DNA of 64,000 nt, taken from positions 6,478-70,477 of the forward strand of contig NZ_PJJL01000065.1 in assembly GCF_002929505.1 (NCBI RefSeq). Reading direction: 5' to 3'. A model generated the notes under the pieces. The model searched no databases. It worked only from the letters and a program-made list of their open reading frames with translations, and was not told the origin of the DNA. Both the position numbers and the translations under genes were made by a program. The DNA is from Cryobacterium sp. Y57 (lineage in GTDB: Bacteria; Actinomycetota; Actinomycetes; Actinomycetales; Microbacteriaceae). The number at the start of each line of letters is the position of its first letter. The first letter of the stretch is position 1. This document shows, one piece after another, positions 25,829 through 34,321 of the stretch.

Positions 25829-26953
25829 TTATTCGCCTCGGGCCGAATCGGTTTGCCCGGACGTGCCTGCTCGCCCCAGGCGGCCCAGTGCCTCGAGGAA
25901 CTGAGACGTCTCGTTCTCGGACCCGGCGGTCACCCGCAAGTGGCCGGCAATACCCACGTCGCGAATGAGGATTCCCTCAGCGAGCAACGCCTCGAAGGTT
26001 TCTCGCGGGTCGGCCACTCCTCCAAAGAGCACGAAGTTACTCCAGCTTCGGTGCGGGGAATACCCCAGGCGGGCGAGCTCGACCACGAGCCGGTCACGTT
26101 GCCCCCGAATATCGTCGACCATGGCGAGCATCTCGGCGCTGTGCGCCAGGGCGGCGTTCGCAGCGGCCTGAGTCAGGGCCGAGAGGTGGTACGGCAGACG
26201 GACCAGGCGAAGGGCATCCGTCACCGCCGGATCAGCAGCCAGGTAGCCGACCCGGGCACCGGCAAAGGCGAAGGCTTTGCTCATGGTTCGGGAGACGAGA
26301 AGCCGTTCCCGACCGGGCAGCAGGGTGACCGCGCTCGGGGTGCCAGCGGGCGCGAATTCGGCGTAGGCCTCGTCAACGACAACGATGCCGTCGGTCGCGT
26401 CGTAAACGGCGGCGATGGTGTCAAGCGAGAGCGGGGTGCCGGTGGGGTTGTTCGGGGAGCAGAGAAAAACGATGTTGGGGTTGATTCGGGTAACCTCGCT
26501 CACGGCGGTAACCGGAGAGAGCTCGAAGTCGGCGTCACGCGCGCCCGGAATCCAGGTGGTGTCGGTACCAGAGGCGAGAATCGAGTACATCGAGTACGTC
26601 GGGGCAAAGCCAAGCAGGGTGCGCCCCGGCCCGCCGAACGCTTGAAGCACCTGCTGGAGCACTTCGTTGGACCCGTTCGCCGCCCAGATATTGTCGGCGG
26701 TGAGCCCCGCACCGAGGTACAGCGCCAGCGCCTCGCGCAGCGCCGTGAACTCACGGTCGGGATACCGATTCACCGAGTGGATGGCTTCAGCCAGGCTAGC
26801 GAGGATGTCTTGCGCTACCGCATCAGGAATGGGGTGTGTGTTCTCGTTGACGTTCAGGGCCACCGGAACGTGCAATTGCGGAGCACCGTACGGGGTGAGG
26901 CCCTGCAGATTGGTGCGGAGCGGGAGATCTTCGAGACTGGTCACCCTCTCCAT
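25829..26953 (-). CDS. hisC: Histidinol-phosphate aminotransferase
   Basis: PLP enzyme of aminotransferase fold type I, converting imidazole acetol phosphate to histidinol phosphate. 374 residues. CSPNNPTGTP, the VVDEAYAEFA motif and the PLP lysine in RTMSKAFAFAGARVGY are present. ATG at 26953 preferred; a GTG nine bases later is an alternative. First gene of the operon hisC-B-H-A; hisD, commonly upstream in actinobacteria, is absent here and is replaced by the LysM gene. Confidence 0.95.
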   Translation of the reverse strand: MERVTSLEDLPLRTNLQGLTPYGAPQLHVPVALNVNENTHPIPDAVAQDILASLAEAIHSVNRYPDREFTALREALALYLGAGLTADNIWAANGSNEVLQQVLQAFGGPGRTLLGFAPTYSMYSILASGTDTTWIPGARDADFELSPVTAVSEVTRINPNIVFLCSPNNPTGTPLSLDTIAAVYDATDGIVVVDEAYAEFAPAGTPSAVTLLPGRERLLVSRTMSKAFAFAGARVGYLAADPAVTDALRLVRLPYHLSALTQAAANAALAHSAEMLAMVDDIRGQRDRLVVELARLGYSPHRSWSNFVLFGGVADPRETFEALLAEGILIRDVGIAGHLRVTAGSENETSQFLEALGRLGRAGTSGQTDSARGE

Positions 26954-26984
26954 GCTACGGCCCTGTGCGTCTGCCGATACATTC

Positions 26985-27410
26985 TTAGGAGTCGGAGGGG
27001 ATTTCCAAGCGCTGGCCCGGCTGCAACGTTTCAACAGCCAGGCCGTTGAGTCGTTTAATGTCGGCCACTACGTCGCGCGGGTCGGCCGACGGCGAAATGT
27101 CTTCGGCGAGGTCCCACAAGGTCTGGCCGGGTTCGACCGTGATGAACCGAGCAGAACCGACGTCGGTTGGCGAGTACGTGAGGGTCGTGACGATTCCGGA
27201 GTCGGTCGTGTATGACATGAGGTCGATGCCCGTGGCGGAGTCCGCCGCCCCGGCCGCACCCCCGTTGATGGCGAAAGACGCGGCGCCGATCACCAGCGGT
27301 ACGGCAGCGAGAGTTGTGAAAACCACGCGACCGCGGCGGGTGAGACGAAGGCGCGGGACCGGCGTGGGGGCTGCCGAAACGGGAACTGTTGATGCACATG
27401 CTGTGGTCAT
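26985..27410 (-). CDS. LysM-domain membrane protein divergent from lexA (ChiZ-like position)
   Basis: 141 residues. A basic N-terminal segment is followed by one membrane helix (about 30-50, VVFTTLAAVPLVIGAASFAI). A LysM peptidoglycan-binding module fills the C-terminus (about 90-138: ITVEPGQTLWDLAEDISP ... LQPGQRLEIPS). Start at 27410 has GGAGG before it. In Mycobacterium the LysM protein Rv2719c (ChiZ) stands divergent from lexA and inhibits division during the SOS response. The same layout here suggests an SOS-controlled septation factor; sequence similarity outside LysM is not claimed. Confidence 0.8.
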   Translation of the reverse strand: MTTACASTVPVSAAPTPVPRLRLTRRGRVVFTTLAAVPLVIGAASFAINGGAAGAADSATGIDLMSYTTDSGIVTTLTYSPTDVGSARFITVEPGQTLWDLAEDISPSADPRDVVADIKRLNGLAVETLQPGQRLEIPSDS

Positions 27411-27441
27411 GTCAAACCTCCAAGGTAGGCGCTTGCGAGTC

Positions 27442-27477
27442 TCGTATCCGAACCTCGGCCGGGAGGTCCGGATACGA
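27442..27477. repeat. 15-bp-arm inverted repeat in the LysM gene leader
   Basis: TCGTATCCGAACCTC (27442-27456) and GAGGTCCGGATACGA (27463-27477) are complementary with one mismatch, around a 6-bp spacer. It lies 31 bp upstream of the LysM gene start. It could be an RNA hairpin or an operator. Confidence 0.75.
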
Positions 27478-27486
27478 AACTATGTT

Positions 27487-27502
27487 CCGAATATAACTTC
27501 GA
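27487..27502. promoter_or_regulatory. Candidate LexA box (LysM gene side)
   Basis: CCGAATATAACTTCGA matches the actinobacterial consensus TCGAAC-N4-GTTCGA at nine of twelve positions and resembles the recA site CCGAACAGATATTCGA. Confidence 0.4.
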
Positions 27503-27557
27503 ATAATCGAACATGCAAGCTTTTTCTCGTCGTAGCCCGAAATTGAGCGCAACACAC

Positions 27558-27573
27558 TCGAATAAGTGTTTGT
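27558..27573. promoter_or_regulatory. Candidate LexA box (lexA side)
   Basis: TCGAATAAGTGTTTGT matches TCGAAC-N4-GTTCGA at nine of twelve positions, close to known lexA sites such as mycobacterial TCGAACACATGTTTGA. It lies 128 bp before the lexA start codon, which fits autorepression. Confidence 0.55.
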
Positions 27574-27700
27574 TTCAAGGTATGGAACTGGATAAACTTT
27601 CGATAGGACAGTTGTTGCATTGACACTCAACCAGACACCACCGACATTCCCGCATGACACGGTTTCAGGCCAGGCGGGACCTACTCCAGGAGGGCACATC

Positions 27701-28405
27701 GTGACACAAGACACCAGTGGCACCCGCGACAAAGGCGGCACTCGGCGCCGCAAAAGTTTGAGCCAACGCCAGCTCGCTATTCTCGACGTGATCCAGCGCT
27801 CGGTGAGCTCGCGCGGTTACCCGCCGAGCATGCGTGAAATCGGCGATGCGGTCGGTCTCGCCTCCCTGTCGAGCGTGACCCACCAGCTCAATCAACTCGA
27901 ACTCAGCGGTTACCTGCGCCGCGACCCGAATCGCCCCCGTGCCCTCGAAGTCCTCATCGAGATTCAGCGTGCCCCTGAAGACGTCAGCACCGGTGACCAG
28001 GACAGCTTTCACCCGGGCGTACAGGTCGGCGATGCTGCGATGGTACCCCTCGTCGGTCGCATCGCCGCGGGCATCCCGATCACGGCCGACCAGCAGATAG
28101 ACGAGATCTTTCCGCTTCCCCGCCAACTCGTGGGGCAGGGAGAGTTGTTCATGCTCAAGGTTGTGGGTGAATCCATGATCGACGCCGCCATCTGCGACGG
28201 CGACTGGGTCGTTGTTCGTCAGCAGAAGACCGCAGAGAACGGCGAGATCGTCGCGGCCATGCTCGACAATGAGGCCACGGTCAAGGTCTTGCGGAAGCGC
28301 GATGGTCACACCTGGCTACTGCCACGCAACAGTAACTTCGAGCCAATTATCGGTGACTTTGCCGATATCCTCGGCAAAGTCGTCGCGGTACTGCGCTCGG
28401 TCTAG
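27701..28405 (+). CDS. lexA: LexA repressor (SOS regulator)
   Basis: 234 residues. The N-terminal winged helix ([17 protein letters not shown] ... [16 protein letters not shown]) is followed by the S24 autoprotease domain. The cleavage site is Ala123-Gly124 in GRIAAGIP; the dyad is Ser158 (VGESMID) and Lys195 (ATVKVL), 37 residues apart as in other LexA proteins. GTG at 27701 is preceded by GGAGGGCACATC and is preferred over an upstream TTG at 27620 that has no ribosome-binding site. Divergent from the LysM gene; ends at a strong terminator. Confidence 0.97.
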   Translation: MTQDTSGTRDKGGTRRRKSLSQRQLAILDVIQRSVSSRGYPPSMREIGDAVGLASLSSVTHQLNQLELSGYLRRDPNRPRALEVLIEIQRAPEDVSTGDQDSFHPGVQVGDAAMVPLVGRIAAGIPITADQQIDEIFPLPRQLVGQGELFMLKVVGESMIDAAICDGDWVVVRQQKTAENGEIVAAMLDNEATVKVLRKRDGHTWLLPRNSNFEPIIGDFADILGKVVAVLRSV

Positions 28406-28433
28406 TCGTCGCGCTGATTGGTGTCGCACAACA

Positions 28434-28468
28434 GGGCCCGACCACCAGCAGGTGGTCGGGCCCTTTTT
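28434..28468 (+). terminator. Rho-independent terminator of lexA
   Basis: 13-bp stem GGGCCCGACCACC / GGTGGTCGGGCCC with loop AGCA, followed by TTTTT. It separates lexA from convergent metE. Confidence 0.95.
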
Positions 28469-28477
28469 GTCACCGCG

Positions 28478-30820
28478 TCAGACGATCACGTTCGTGCTGA
28501 GGCGTTCGCGCACCACCCGCGTGGCGGCGAGCATGTTCTGCAGCGACCGCACGGTTTCGTCGTAGCCACGCGTCTTGAGGCCACAGTCCGGGTTCACCCA
28601 GACCTGGCGTTCGGGAATCGATTCCAGGGCGGTATCGAGCAGGGTCGTCAATTCGTCTACGCTCGGCACCCGGGGTGAATGAATGTCATAGATTCCGGCA
28701 CCGATGCCGTGGTCGAACCCGCCAGCCTCGATCTCCCGCACGACCTCCATCCGGGAACGGGCCGCTTCGATACTCGTGACGTCCGCGTCAAGGTTGCGGA
28801 TGGCTTCGATGACAACGCCGAACTCCGAATAGCAGAGGTGGGTGTGAATCTGGGTCGCATCCGTTACACCGGCCGTGGCGAGCCGGAACGAGCCGACCGA
28901 CCAATCCAGGTAGTCCGCGTGGTCCTTCTCTTTCAGCGGTAACAGTTCGCGCAGGGCCGGTTCGTCGACCTGGACGATCTTGATGCCCGCAGCCTCCAAA
29001 TCTCCGATTTCATCGCGCAGGGCCAGGGCTACCTGGCGGGCGGTCTCGCCGAGCGGCTGGTCATCGCGCACAAAGGACCACGCCAGAATCGTGACCGGTC
29101 CGGTCAGCATGCCCTTGACCGGCTTCGCCGTCAGGCTCTGCGCATACACCGACCAGTCCACCGTGATCGGTGCCGGGCGCGATACGTCACCCCACAGAAT
29201 GGACGGCCGCGTGCAGCGGCTGCCGTAGGACTGCACCCAGCCGTTCTCGGTCACCGCAAACCCATCGAGGTTTTCGGCAAAGTACTGCACCATGTCATTG
29301 CGTTCGGGCTCTCCGTGCACGAGCACGTCAAGGCCGATCTCCTCCTGCAGGGCCACCACCCGGGCGATCTCGGCGCGCATCAGGGACCGATACTCGTCGG
29401 CGGCCAGGGTTCCCTTGAGAAACTGGGCGCGTGTTCGGCGTATGTCACCGGTCTGCGGGAACGATCCGATCGTGGTTGTCGGCAACGGTGGCAGCTGCAA
29501 GGCGGCATCCTGCGCGCTCAGTCGATCGGCGTAAGCGCCCCGGCTGAAGTCGGCGTCGGTGAGCGCCGCGGCACGGCGGCGCACGGCGCCGTCGCGCACG
29601 CCCGGGGCGCTGTGCCGCGCAGCCAGCGCCGCTTCGGCTTCAGCCAACGGCCCGGCGATCGCGGTGCGTCCATGGACGAGTCCCTGAGCGAGGGTAGCGA
29701 CCTGCCCCACCTTCTGGTCGGCGAAGGCCAGCCAGCTCACCAATGAGCCCGGCAGCGACGTTTCATCGAGCACATCGTGCGGCACGTGCAGCAGGGAGGT
29801 CGAGGTGGAGACGGAAACGGAGCCTGACAGCGCCCGCACACCCTCAGCAACTCCGATGGCCCCGGTCAGGTCGCCGCGCCAGATGTTGTGGCCGTCAATC
29901 ACTCCGGCGACGAGAGTCTTACCAGCCAGCCCCGGAACCGCCTGCGGCAGACTTCCCCGCACCAGGTCGAGGCCGATTGCTTCGACGGCTGTGGCGGCGA
30001 GAACCGGGAGGGCATCATCGAGGCTGCCGTAGGGCGCTGCAACGAACAGCGCCGGCCGGCCGGCCAACCGACCCAGCACCCCGTAAGCGGATGCGACGGC
30101 CGCCAGCGTCTCGGCGCGCGGCACGTCGATGGATTCACTCACCAGGCCCGGCTCGTCGAGCTGCACCCAGTCGGCGCCGGCATCCGCTAGCCGCGCCAGA
30201 AGCGCCGCGTAAACAGGAAGGAGATCATCGAGCCGGGACAGTGGCGAGAATCCGGCCGGAGCTTCATCGCTGGCCTTGCTCAGCAACAGGAACGTGACCG
30301 GCCCGACGAGCACCGGACGGGTGAGGAAGCCGGCGGCTTTGGCTTCGACGAATTCACGCACGATCCGGTCACCGGCGAGCGAGAACACCGTCTCCGGGCC
30401 GATCTCGGGCACGAGGTAATGGTAGTTGGAGTCGAACCACTTGGTCATTTCGAGGGGCAGGTTCTCACCCTCGCCCCGCGCCAGGGTGAAGTAGCCAGCC
30501 AAGTCGAGGGTTCCGTCTGCGGCGACGAGTGAGGCAAACCGGCTGGGGATCGCGCCAACGGCGACGATGGTGTCAAGTACCTGGTCATAGTAGGAAAACG
30601 ACTCGGGGATCGAGGAGTCGGTGCGGCCGAGACCGAGATCGACGAGCCTGTCGCGAGTCTGCTGCCGCAGCCCGGCGGCGACAGCTTCGAGGGCGGCGGC
30701 ATCGATCGCTTGGGACCAGAATGCTTCGACGGCTTTCTTCAGCTCCCGCCGCCTTCCGATGCGGGGGTAACCGAGGATGGTGCCGGAGGGAAAGGTGCTG
30801 GATACGGGCGCGCTGGGCAT
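28478..30820 (-). CDS. metE: Cobalamin-independent methionine synthase
   Basis: Transfers the methyl group of 5-methyltetrahydropteroyl-triglutamate to homocysteine. 780 residues, the normal size. The N-terminal half starts TILGYPRIGRRRELKKAVE; the catalytic C-terminal half has TTTIGSFPQT, IVQVDEPALRE, IHTHLCYSEF (zinc His and Cys) and VNPDCGLKTR (zinc Cys). ATG at 30820 has AAGGAAT upstream; an upstream open stretch was rejected. It follows metF on the same strand after an 89-bp gap. No B12-riboswitch-like sequence was seen in that gap. Confidence 0.97.
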   Translation of the reverse strand: MPSAPVSSTFPSGTILGYPRIGRRRELKKAVEAFWSQAIDAAALEAVAAGLRQQTRDRLVDLGLGRTDSSIPESFSYYDQVLDTIVAVGAIPSRFASLVAADGTLDLAGYFTLARGEGENLPLEMTKWFDSNYHYLVPEIGPETVFSLAGDRIVREFVEAKAAGFLTRPVLVGPVTFLLLSKASDEAPAGFSPLSRLDDLLPVYAALLARLADAGADWVQLDEPGLVSESIDVPRAETLAAVASAYGVLGRLAGRPALFVAAPYGSLDDALPVLAATAVEAIGLDLVRGSLPQAVPGLAGKTLVAGVIDGHNIWRGDLTGAIGVAEGVRALSGSVSVSTSTSLLHVPHDVLDETSLPGSLVSWLAFADQKVGQVATLAQGLVHGRTAIAGPLAEAEAALAARHSAPGVRDGAVRRRAAALTDADFSRGAYADRLSAQDAALQLPPLPTTTIGSFPQTGDIRRTRAQFLKGTLAADEYRSLMRAEIARVVALQEEIGLDVLVHGEPERNDMVQYFAENLDGFAVTENGWVQSYGSRCTRPSILWGDVSRPAPITVDWSVYAQSLTAKPVKGMLTGPVTILAWSFVRDDQPLGETARQVALALRDEIGDLEAAGIKIVQVDEPALRELLPLKEKDHADYLDWSVGSFRLATAGVTDATQIHTHLCYSEFGVVIEAIRNLDADVTSIEAARSRMEVVREIEAGGFDHGIGAGIYDIHSPRVPSVDELTTLLDTALESIPERQVWVNPDCGLKTRGYDETVRSLQNMLAATRVVRERLSTNVIV

Positions 30821-30909
30821 GGTGATTCCTTCACTGAGCGATTGTGGCTGGAATGGTCGAAGAGAACGAACGTGGTCGGTGGGCCTACGCGCTGGAACGG
30901 GCGCGAGGC

Positions 30910-31875
30910 CTAGGGCATGACTGCGGGCACGGTACGCGCCCCACACCCCTCGAGTATCGACAGCACGGTATCGTGCTGGTTAAAGGCATAGAGGTGGAGG
31001 CCGGGGGCACCGCCGGCGAGAACGTCCTGCCCGAGTCGTACGGCGTAGTCGATGCCGATCTGCCGCTGTCCTTCCTCGGTCGGTTCGACCTCGAGTTCGA
31101 TGGACAGTTCGGCCGGCAATTTTTCACCGGAGAGCTGCAGGATGCGACGCAACCGGTTCGGGCTGGTCACCGGCATGATGCCGGGAAGAATGGGGAAGAA
31201 CACTCCGGCAGAACGAGCTCGTTGGATGAAGCTCAGATAATCGTCGGCGTGAAAGAACAGCTGGGTGATCGCTAAGTTGGCCCCGGCGGCCTGCTTGGCC
31301 AACAGTGTGTCGATATCCTGGGTGACCGACCGCGAGTTGGGGTGGCCGTTGGGGAAGGCCGCGACGCCGATGCGCACCTTGTTGCGTTCGGTTTTCACCC
31401 CACGGGCACCGGGAAGACCGGGAATCACCGTCTCGGTATAGGGCACGCGTTCGGTCTGCACGCGGTGGATGAGCTGCACCAACTCCCCGGCGCTGTGCAG
31501 GTCGCCGAGAAATGTAGTGTCGCCGTCAACCGTGCCCTGCGGTGCGTCTCCGCGAATCGCGAGGAAGCTGTCGATGCCAGCGTCGAGGAACTCCCGAATG
31601 AGCCGACTGGCGTCTGCGTGCGAGGAGCCGACGCAGGTGAGGTGGGCCATGGCGTCCACAGACGTGTGGTCCTTGATGTAGCGCAAAACGTCGAGCGAGG
31701 AGTTGCGGGAGGAACCGTTGGCACCATAGGTGACCGAGATGAACTCCGGACCGGCGGCGGCGAGATGATCGATCGTGCGGGTGAGAGCGGATGCTGCGGC
31801 CACCGATTTCGGTGGGTACACCTCGAACGAGAACGCCGGGCGGGTGTTACACGCGGAAATCCCTGTCGCGGTCAT
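30910..31875 (-). CDS. metF: 5,10-methylenetetrahydrofolate reductase
   Basis: FAD-dependent TIM-barrel enzyme making 5-methyl-THF, the methyl donor for MetE encoded next to it. 321 residues; SFEVYPPK near the N-terminus, FISVTYGANGSSR, and GVAAFPNGHP with ITQLFFHADDY are recognisable. The upstream 220 bp (31876-32095) contain palindromes but no clear SAM riboswitch. Confidence 0.95.
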   Translation of the reverse strand: MTATGISACNTRPAFSFEVYPPKSVAAASALTRTIDHLAAAGPEFISVTYGANGSSRNSSLDVLRYIKDHTSVDAMAHLTCVGSSHADASRLIREFLDAGIDSFLAIRGDAPQGTVDGDTTFLGDLHSAGELVQLIHRVQTERVPYTETVIPGLPGARGVKTERNKVRIGVAAFPNGHPNSRSVTQDIDTLLAKQAAGANLAITQLFFHADDYLSFIQRARSAGVFFPILPGIMPVTSPNRLRRILQLSGEKLPAELSIELEVEPTEEGQRQIGIDYAVRLGQDVLAGGAPGLHLYAFNQHDTVLSILEGCGARTVPAVMP

Positions 31876-32052
31876 GGTCCCTCATTCGGCAGAAGCGGTA
31901 CAGCGGTGGTGGCCAGGCGGCCGCGGACGCGCCAAGACTGGCGGTTCTTCGCGGGCGGATGCCGGGCTCGGCTGTCGCTCCATGCCGAGGAACGAATTCC
32001 GTCGGCAACGATTGATTAGACACTAACAACACCACCACCGCCGCGCCCGAAT

Positions 32053-32069
32053 ATGACAGTTCGTGTCAT
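32053..32069. repeat. Palindrome between hflX and metF
   Basis: ATGACA-GTTCG-TGTCAT, with 6-bp arms and 5-bp spacer. It is nested in a larger minus-strand hairpin closed by GCCGCG and CGCGGC. It lies 27 bp after the hflX stop and about 180 bp before metF, so it may end hflX transcription or regulate metF. Confidence 0.5.
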
Positions 32070-32095
32070 CGCGGCTCGCGGCGGTCTGTCGACCG

Positions 32096-33673
32096 TTAGG
32101 CGGAAAGCCCGGGCATGATGACATACGGAGCGAAGGATGCTTCGATCTCCGCGGTGACGAAGGCCGTGACATGGGTGCCGGTCTCCACATATTCGGTGGT
32201 CTCAATGCGACCCAGATCGTGCAAAACTGCGATGAGGTCGCCGCGGTCGTAGGGAATGAGCAGGTCGAGTTGAATCTGCGGTGTCGGCAGCAGGAGCGCC
32301 ACGGCGGCAAGGACGGTCTCGATGCCCTCACCGGTGCGCGCGGACACGAACGTTGCTTTCGGCTCCAGGCCGCGCAGAACGAGTCGGTCATCGTCGCTGA
32401 TCAGGTCACTCTTGTTGAAGACGACCAATTCGGGAATGTCGCGGGCGCCGACCTCGAAGATGACGTCGCGCACGGTGGCGAGTTGGGCGACCGGGTCGGG
32501 GTGCGAGCCGTCAACGACGTGCACGATGACGTCGGCGTCGGCGACTTCTTCAAGGGTCGAGCGAAATGCTTCGACGAGTTGGTGCGGCAGGTTGCGCACG
32601 AAACCGACCGTGTCGGTGAGGGTATACAGGCGTCCGTCAAGCGTCGTCGACTTGCGCACGGTGGCGTCGAGGGTCGCGAACAGGGAGTTTTCAACGAGCA
32701 CTCCGGCCTTGGTGATCCGGTTGAGCAGGCTGGACTTGCCGGCGTTGGTGTAGCCGACGATGGCGACGGAGGGAACGGCGTTGCGCTTGCGGTTGGCGCG
32801 TTTGGCCTCCCGGGCCGGCTTCATCTCGACCATCTGCTTGCGCAGTTTGGACATACGGGTGTGGATGCGGCGGCGGTCGAGTTCGATCTTGGTCTCACCG
32901 GGGCCACGCGACCCCATTCCGGCTCCGGCGCCTCCGACCTGGCCGCCGGCCTGGCGGGACATCGAGTCACCCCAACCACGCAGGCGGGGCAGCATGTAGG
33001 CCATCTGGGCGAGTTCCACCTGCGCCTTACCCTCGCGACTCTTGGCATGCTGGCTGAAGATGTCGAGGATCACGGCTGTACGGTCGATGACCTTGACCCT
33101 GACGACGTCTTCGAGGGCACGCCGTTGGCTGGGCGCGAGTTCGGTGTCGGCTATGACCGTATCGGCGCCGAGCGCTTTCACGATGTCGGCGACTTCTTGG
33201 GCCTTGCCCTTACCGAGATAGGTGCTCGGATCGGGGGTGGCGCGACGCTGCAGTAAGCCGTCGAGCACGGTCGCCCCGGCGGTTTCTGCGAGGGCGGCCA
33301 GTTCGCGCATGGAGTTTTCCGCGTCGTCGACGGTGCCGTGTGTGTAGACGCCCACCAGCACAACGTTTTCCAGGCGGAGCTGGCGGTATTCGACCTCGGT
33401 GACGTCTTCGAGCTCGGTGGAGAGTCCGCCGACTCGGCGCAGGGCATTGCGGTCGGCACGTTCGGACTGGTCACCGTCGTGGTCACTGCTGTCGTACTCG
33501 CCGAAGGACTGCGCTTGGAGGGCCTGGGCTGACCCACTCCGGAACAGTGAGTAACCGGCAGCTTTGCTGTCAGCGCTCGCCAACACTCGTGCCACAACAT
33601 CGTCTGGGTCGAGAGATTCTGCGTCTGGGTTGTCTACCGTGTCGTTGCCCGAGGGCGCCGTTGGATCATTCAT
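32096..33673 (-). CDS. hflX: GTPase HflX
   Basis: Ribosome-associated GTPase that splits stalled ribosomes. 525 residues. N-terminal HflX domain (about 100-290, with TYLGKGKAQEVADIV), a glycine-rich GGQVGGAGAGMGSRGPGETK linker, then the G domain: VGYTNAGKSSLLN, DTVGFVRNLPHQLVEAF and VVFNKSDLI. About 80 acidic residues precede the domain. ATG at 33673 lies seven bases after TAAGGT; the mRNA may be leaderless. Part of the recA-to-hflX block typical of actinobacteria. Confidence 0.95.
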   Translation of the reverse strand: MNDPTAPSGNDTVDNPDAESLDPDDVVARVLASADSKAAGYSLFRSGSAQALQAQSFGEYDSSDHDGDQSERADRNALRRVGGLSTELEDVTEVEYRQLRLENVVLVGVYTHGTVDDAENSMRELAALAETAGATVLDGLLQRRATPDPSTYLGKGKAQEVADIVKALGADTVIADTELAPSQRRALEDVVRVKVIDRTAVILDIFSQHAKSREGKAQVELAQMAYMLPRLRGWGDSMSRQAGGQVGGAGAGMGSRGPGETKIELDRRRIHTRMSKLRKQMVEMKPAREAKRANRKRNAVPSVAIVGYTNAGKSSLLNRITKAGVLVENSLFATLDATVRKSTTLDGRLYTLTDTVGFVRNLPHQLVEAFRSTLEEVADADVIVHVVDGSHPDPVAQLATVRDVIFEVGARDIPELVVFNKSDLISDDDRLVLRGLEPKATFVSARTGEGIETVLAAVALLLPTPQIQLDLLIPYDRGDLIAVLHDLGRIETTEYVETGTHVTAFVTAEIEASFAPYVIMPGLSA

Positions 33674-33680
33674 CCCCTTA

Positions 33681-33686
33681 ACCTTA
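33681..33686 (-). promoter_or_regulatory. Predicted -10 box of hflX
   Basis: TAAGGT on the minus strand, seven bases before the ATG. TAAGGGG fills the gap, so a very short leader with a ribosome-binding site is excluded only by spacing. Confidence 0.4.
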
Positions 33687-33712
33687 GTTGAACGAAGTTG
33701 AAAGGTTCCCTT

Positions 33713-34321
33713 ATGTCGTCCGACCACTATTTTTCTCCGGCACCTGGCACCGTATTGAAAACTCGCCAGATCACCGTGCACTTACAGGGGCAGGACCGGC
33801 TCCTGACGACGGCCAACTCGGTGTTCAGCCCGGCTCATATCGACACCGGCACCGAGGTTTTACTCAAGTACGCCCCCGAGCCACCACTGACCGGCCACTT
33901 TCTCGATCTTGGCTGCGGCTGGGGGCCCATCGCGCTGCACCTTGCGCTTGCCTCCCCCAACGCAACCATCTGGGCCGTCGACGTGAACGAGCGTGCCCTT
34001 GATCTCGTGCGCACCAACGCGGCCGCCCTCGGCGTGACCAACATCAAGGCCGTGCTCGCCGCCGACGTACCCCCAGACGTGTCGTTTCGCACGATCTGGT
34101 CGAACCCGCCCATCCGCGTCGGTAAAGACGAACTGCACCGGCTCATGCAGACCTGGCTGCCTCGTCTTGAACCGAAAGCGGATGCCTGGCTCGTCATCCA
34201 GCGCAACCTCGGCTCGGACTCTCTCCAGCGTTGGCTCGCAGCAGAACTACCGTCGCACTTCGACACCACCCGCGAGGCCATCAGTAAGGGCTTTCGAGTA
34301 CTCCAGGTGCACCGCGACTAA
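33713..34321 (+). CDS. RsmC-like class I SAM methyltransferase
   Basis: 202 residues. Motif [18 protein letters not shown] (about 63-79), an acidic residue after [11 protein letters not shown], and the catalytic SNPPIRVG motif IV mark an N6-adenine/N2-guanine-type methyltransferase. The length equals the catalytic domain of 16S rRNA (guanine1207-N2)-methyltransferase RsmC, whose N-terminal duplicate is missing, as usual in actinobacteria. ATG at 33713 follows AAAGG. Divergent from hflX; its TAA overlaps the dapF stop by 3 bp (convergent). Confidence 0.85.
   Translation: MSSDHYFSPAPGTVLKTRQITVHLQGQDRLLTTANSVFSPAHIDTGTEVLLKYAPEPPLTGHFLDLGCGWGPIALHLALASPNATIWAVDVNERALDLVRTNAAALGVTNIKAVLAADVPPDVSFRTIWSNPPIRVGKDELHRLMQTWLPRLEPKADAWLVIQRNLGSDSLQRWLAAELPSHFDTTREAISKGFRVLQVHRD

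Noticed and set aside
25820-25830. Internal leaderless promoter before hisB (TAAGCT)
   Set aside because: It overlaps the hisC stop codon, and the tight operon makes a chance match likely; mentioned only within the hisB entry.
27620-27700. Longer lexA starting at TTG 27620
   Set aside because: No ribosome-binding site, non-conserved residues, and a well-placed GGAGGG before GTG 27701. TTGACA at 27620 may instead be a promoter element.
30821-30909. Cobalamin riboswitch before metE
   Set aside because: The 89-bp gap is too short and holds no B12-box-like sequence.
31876-32095. SAM-type riboswitch before metF
   Set aside because: A GAGCGACAGCCGAG hairpin faintly resembles the start of a SAM-IV element, but the conserved core that should follow is not recognisable.
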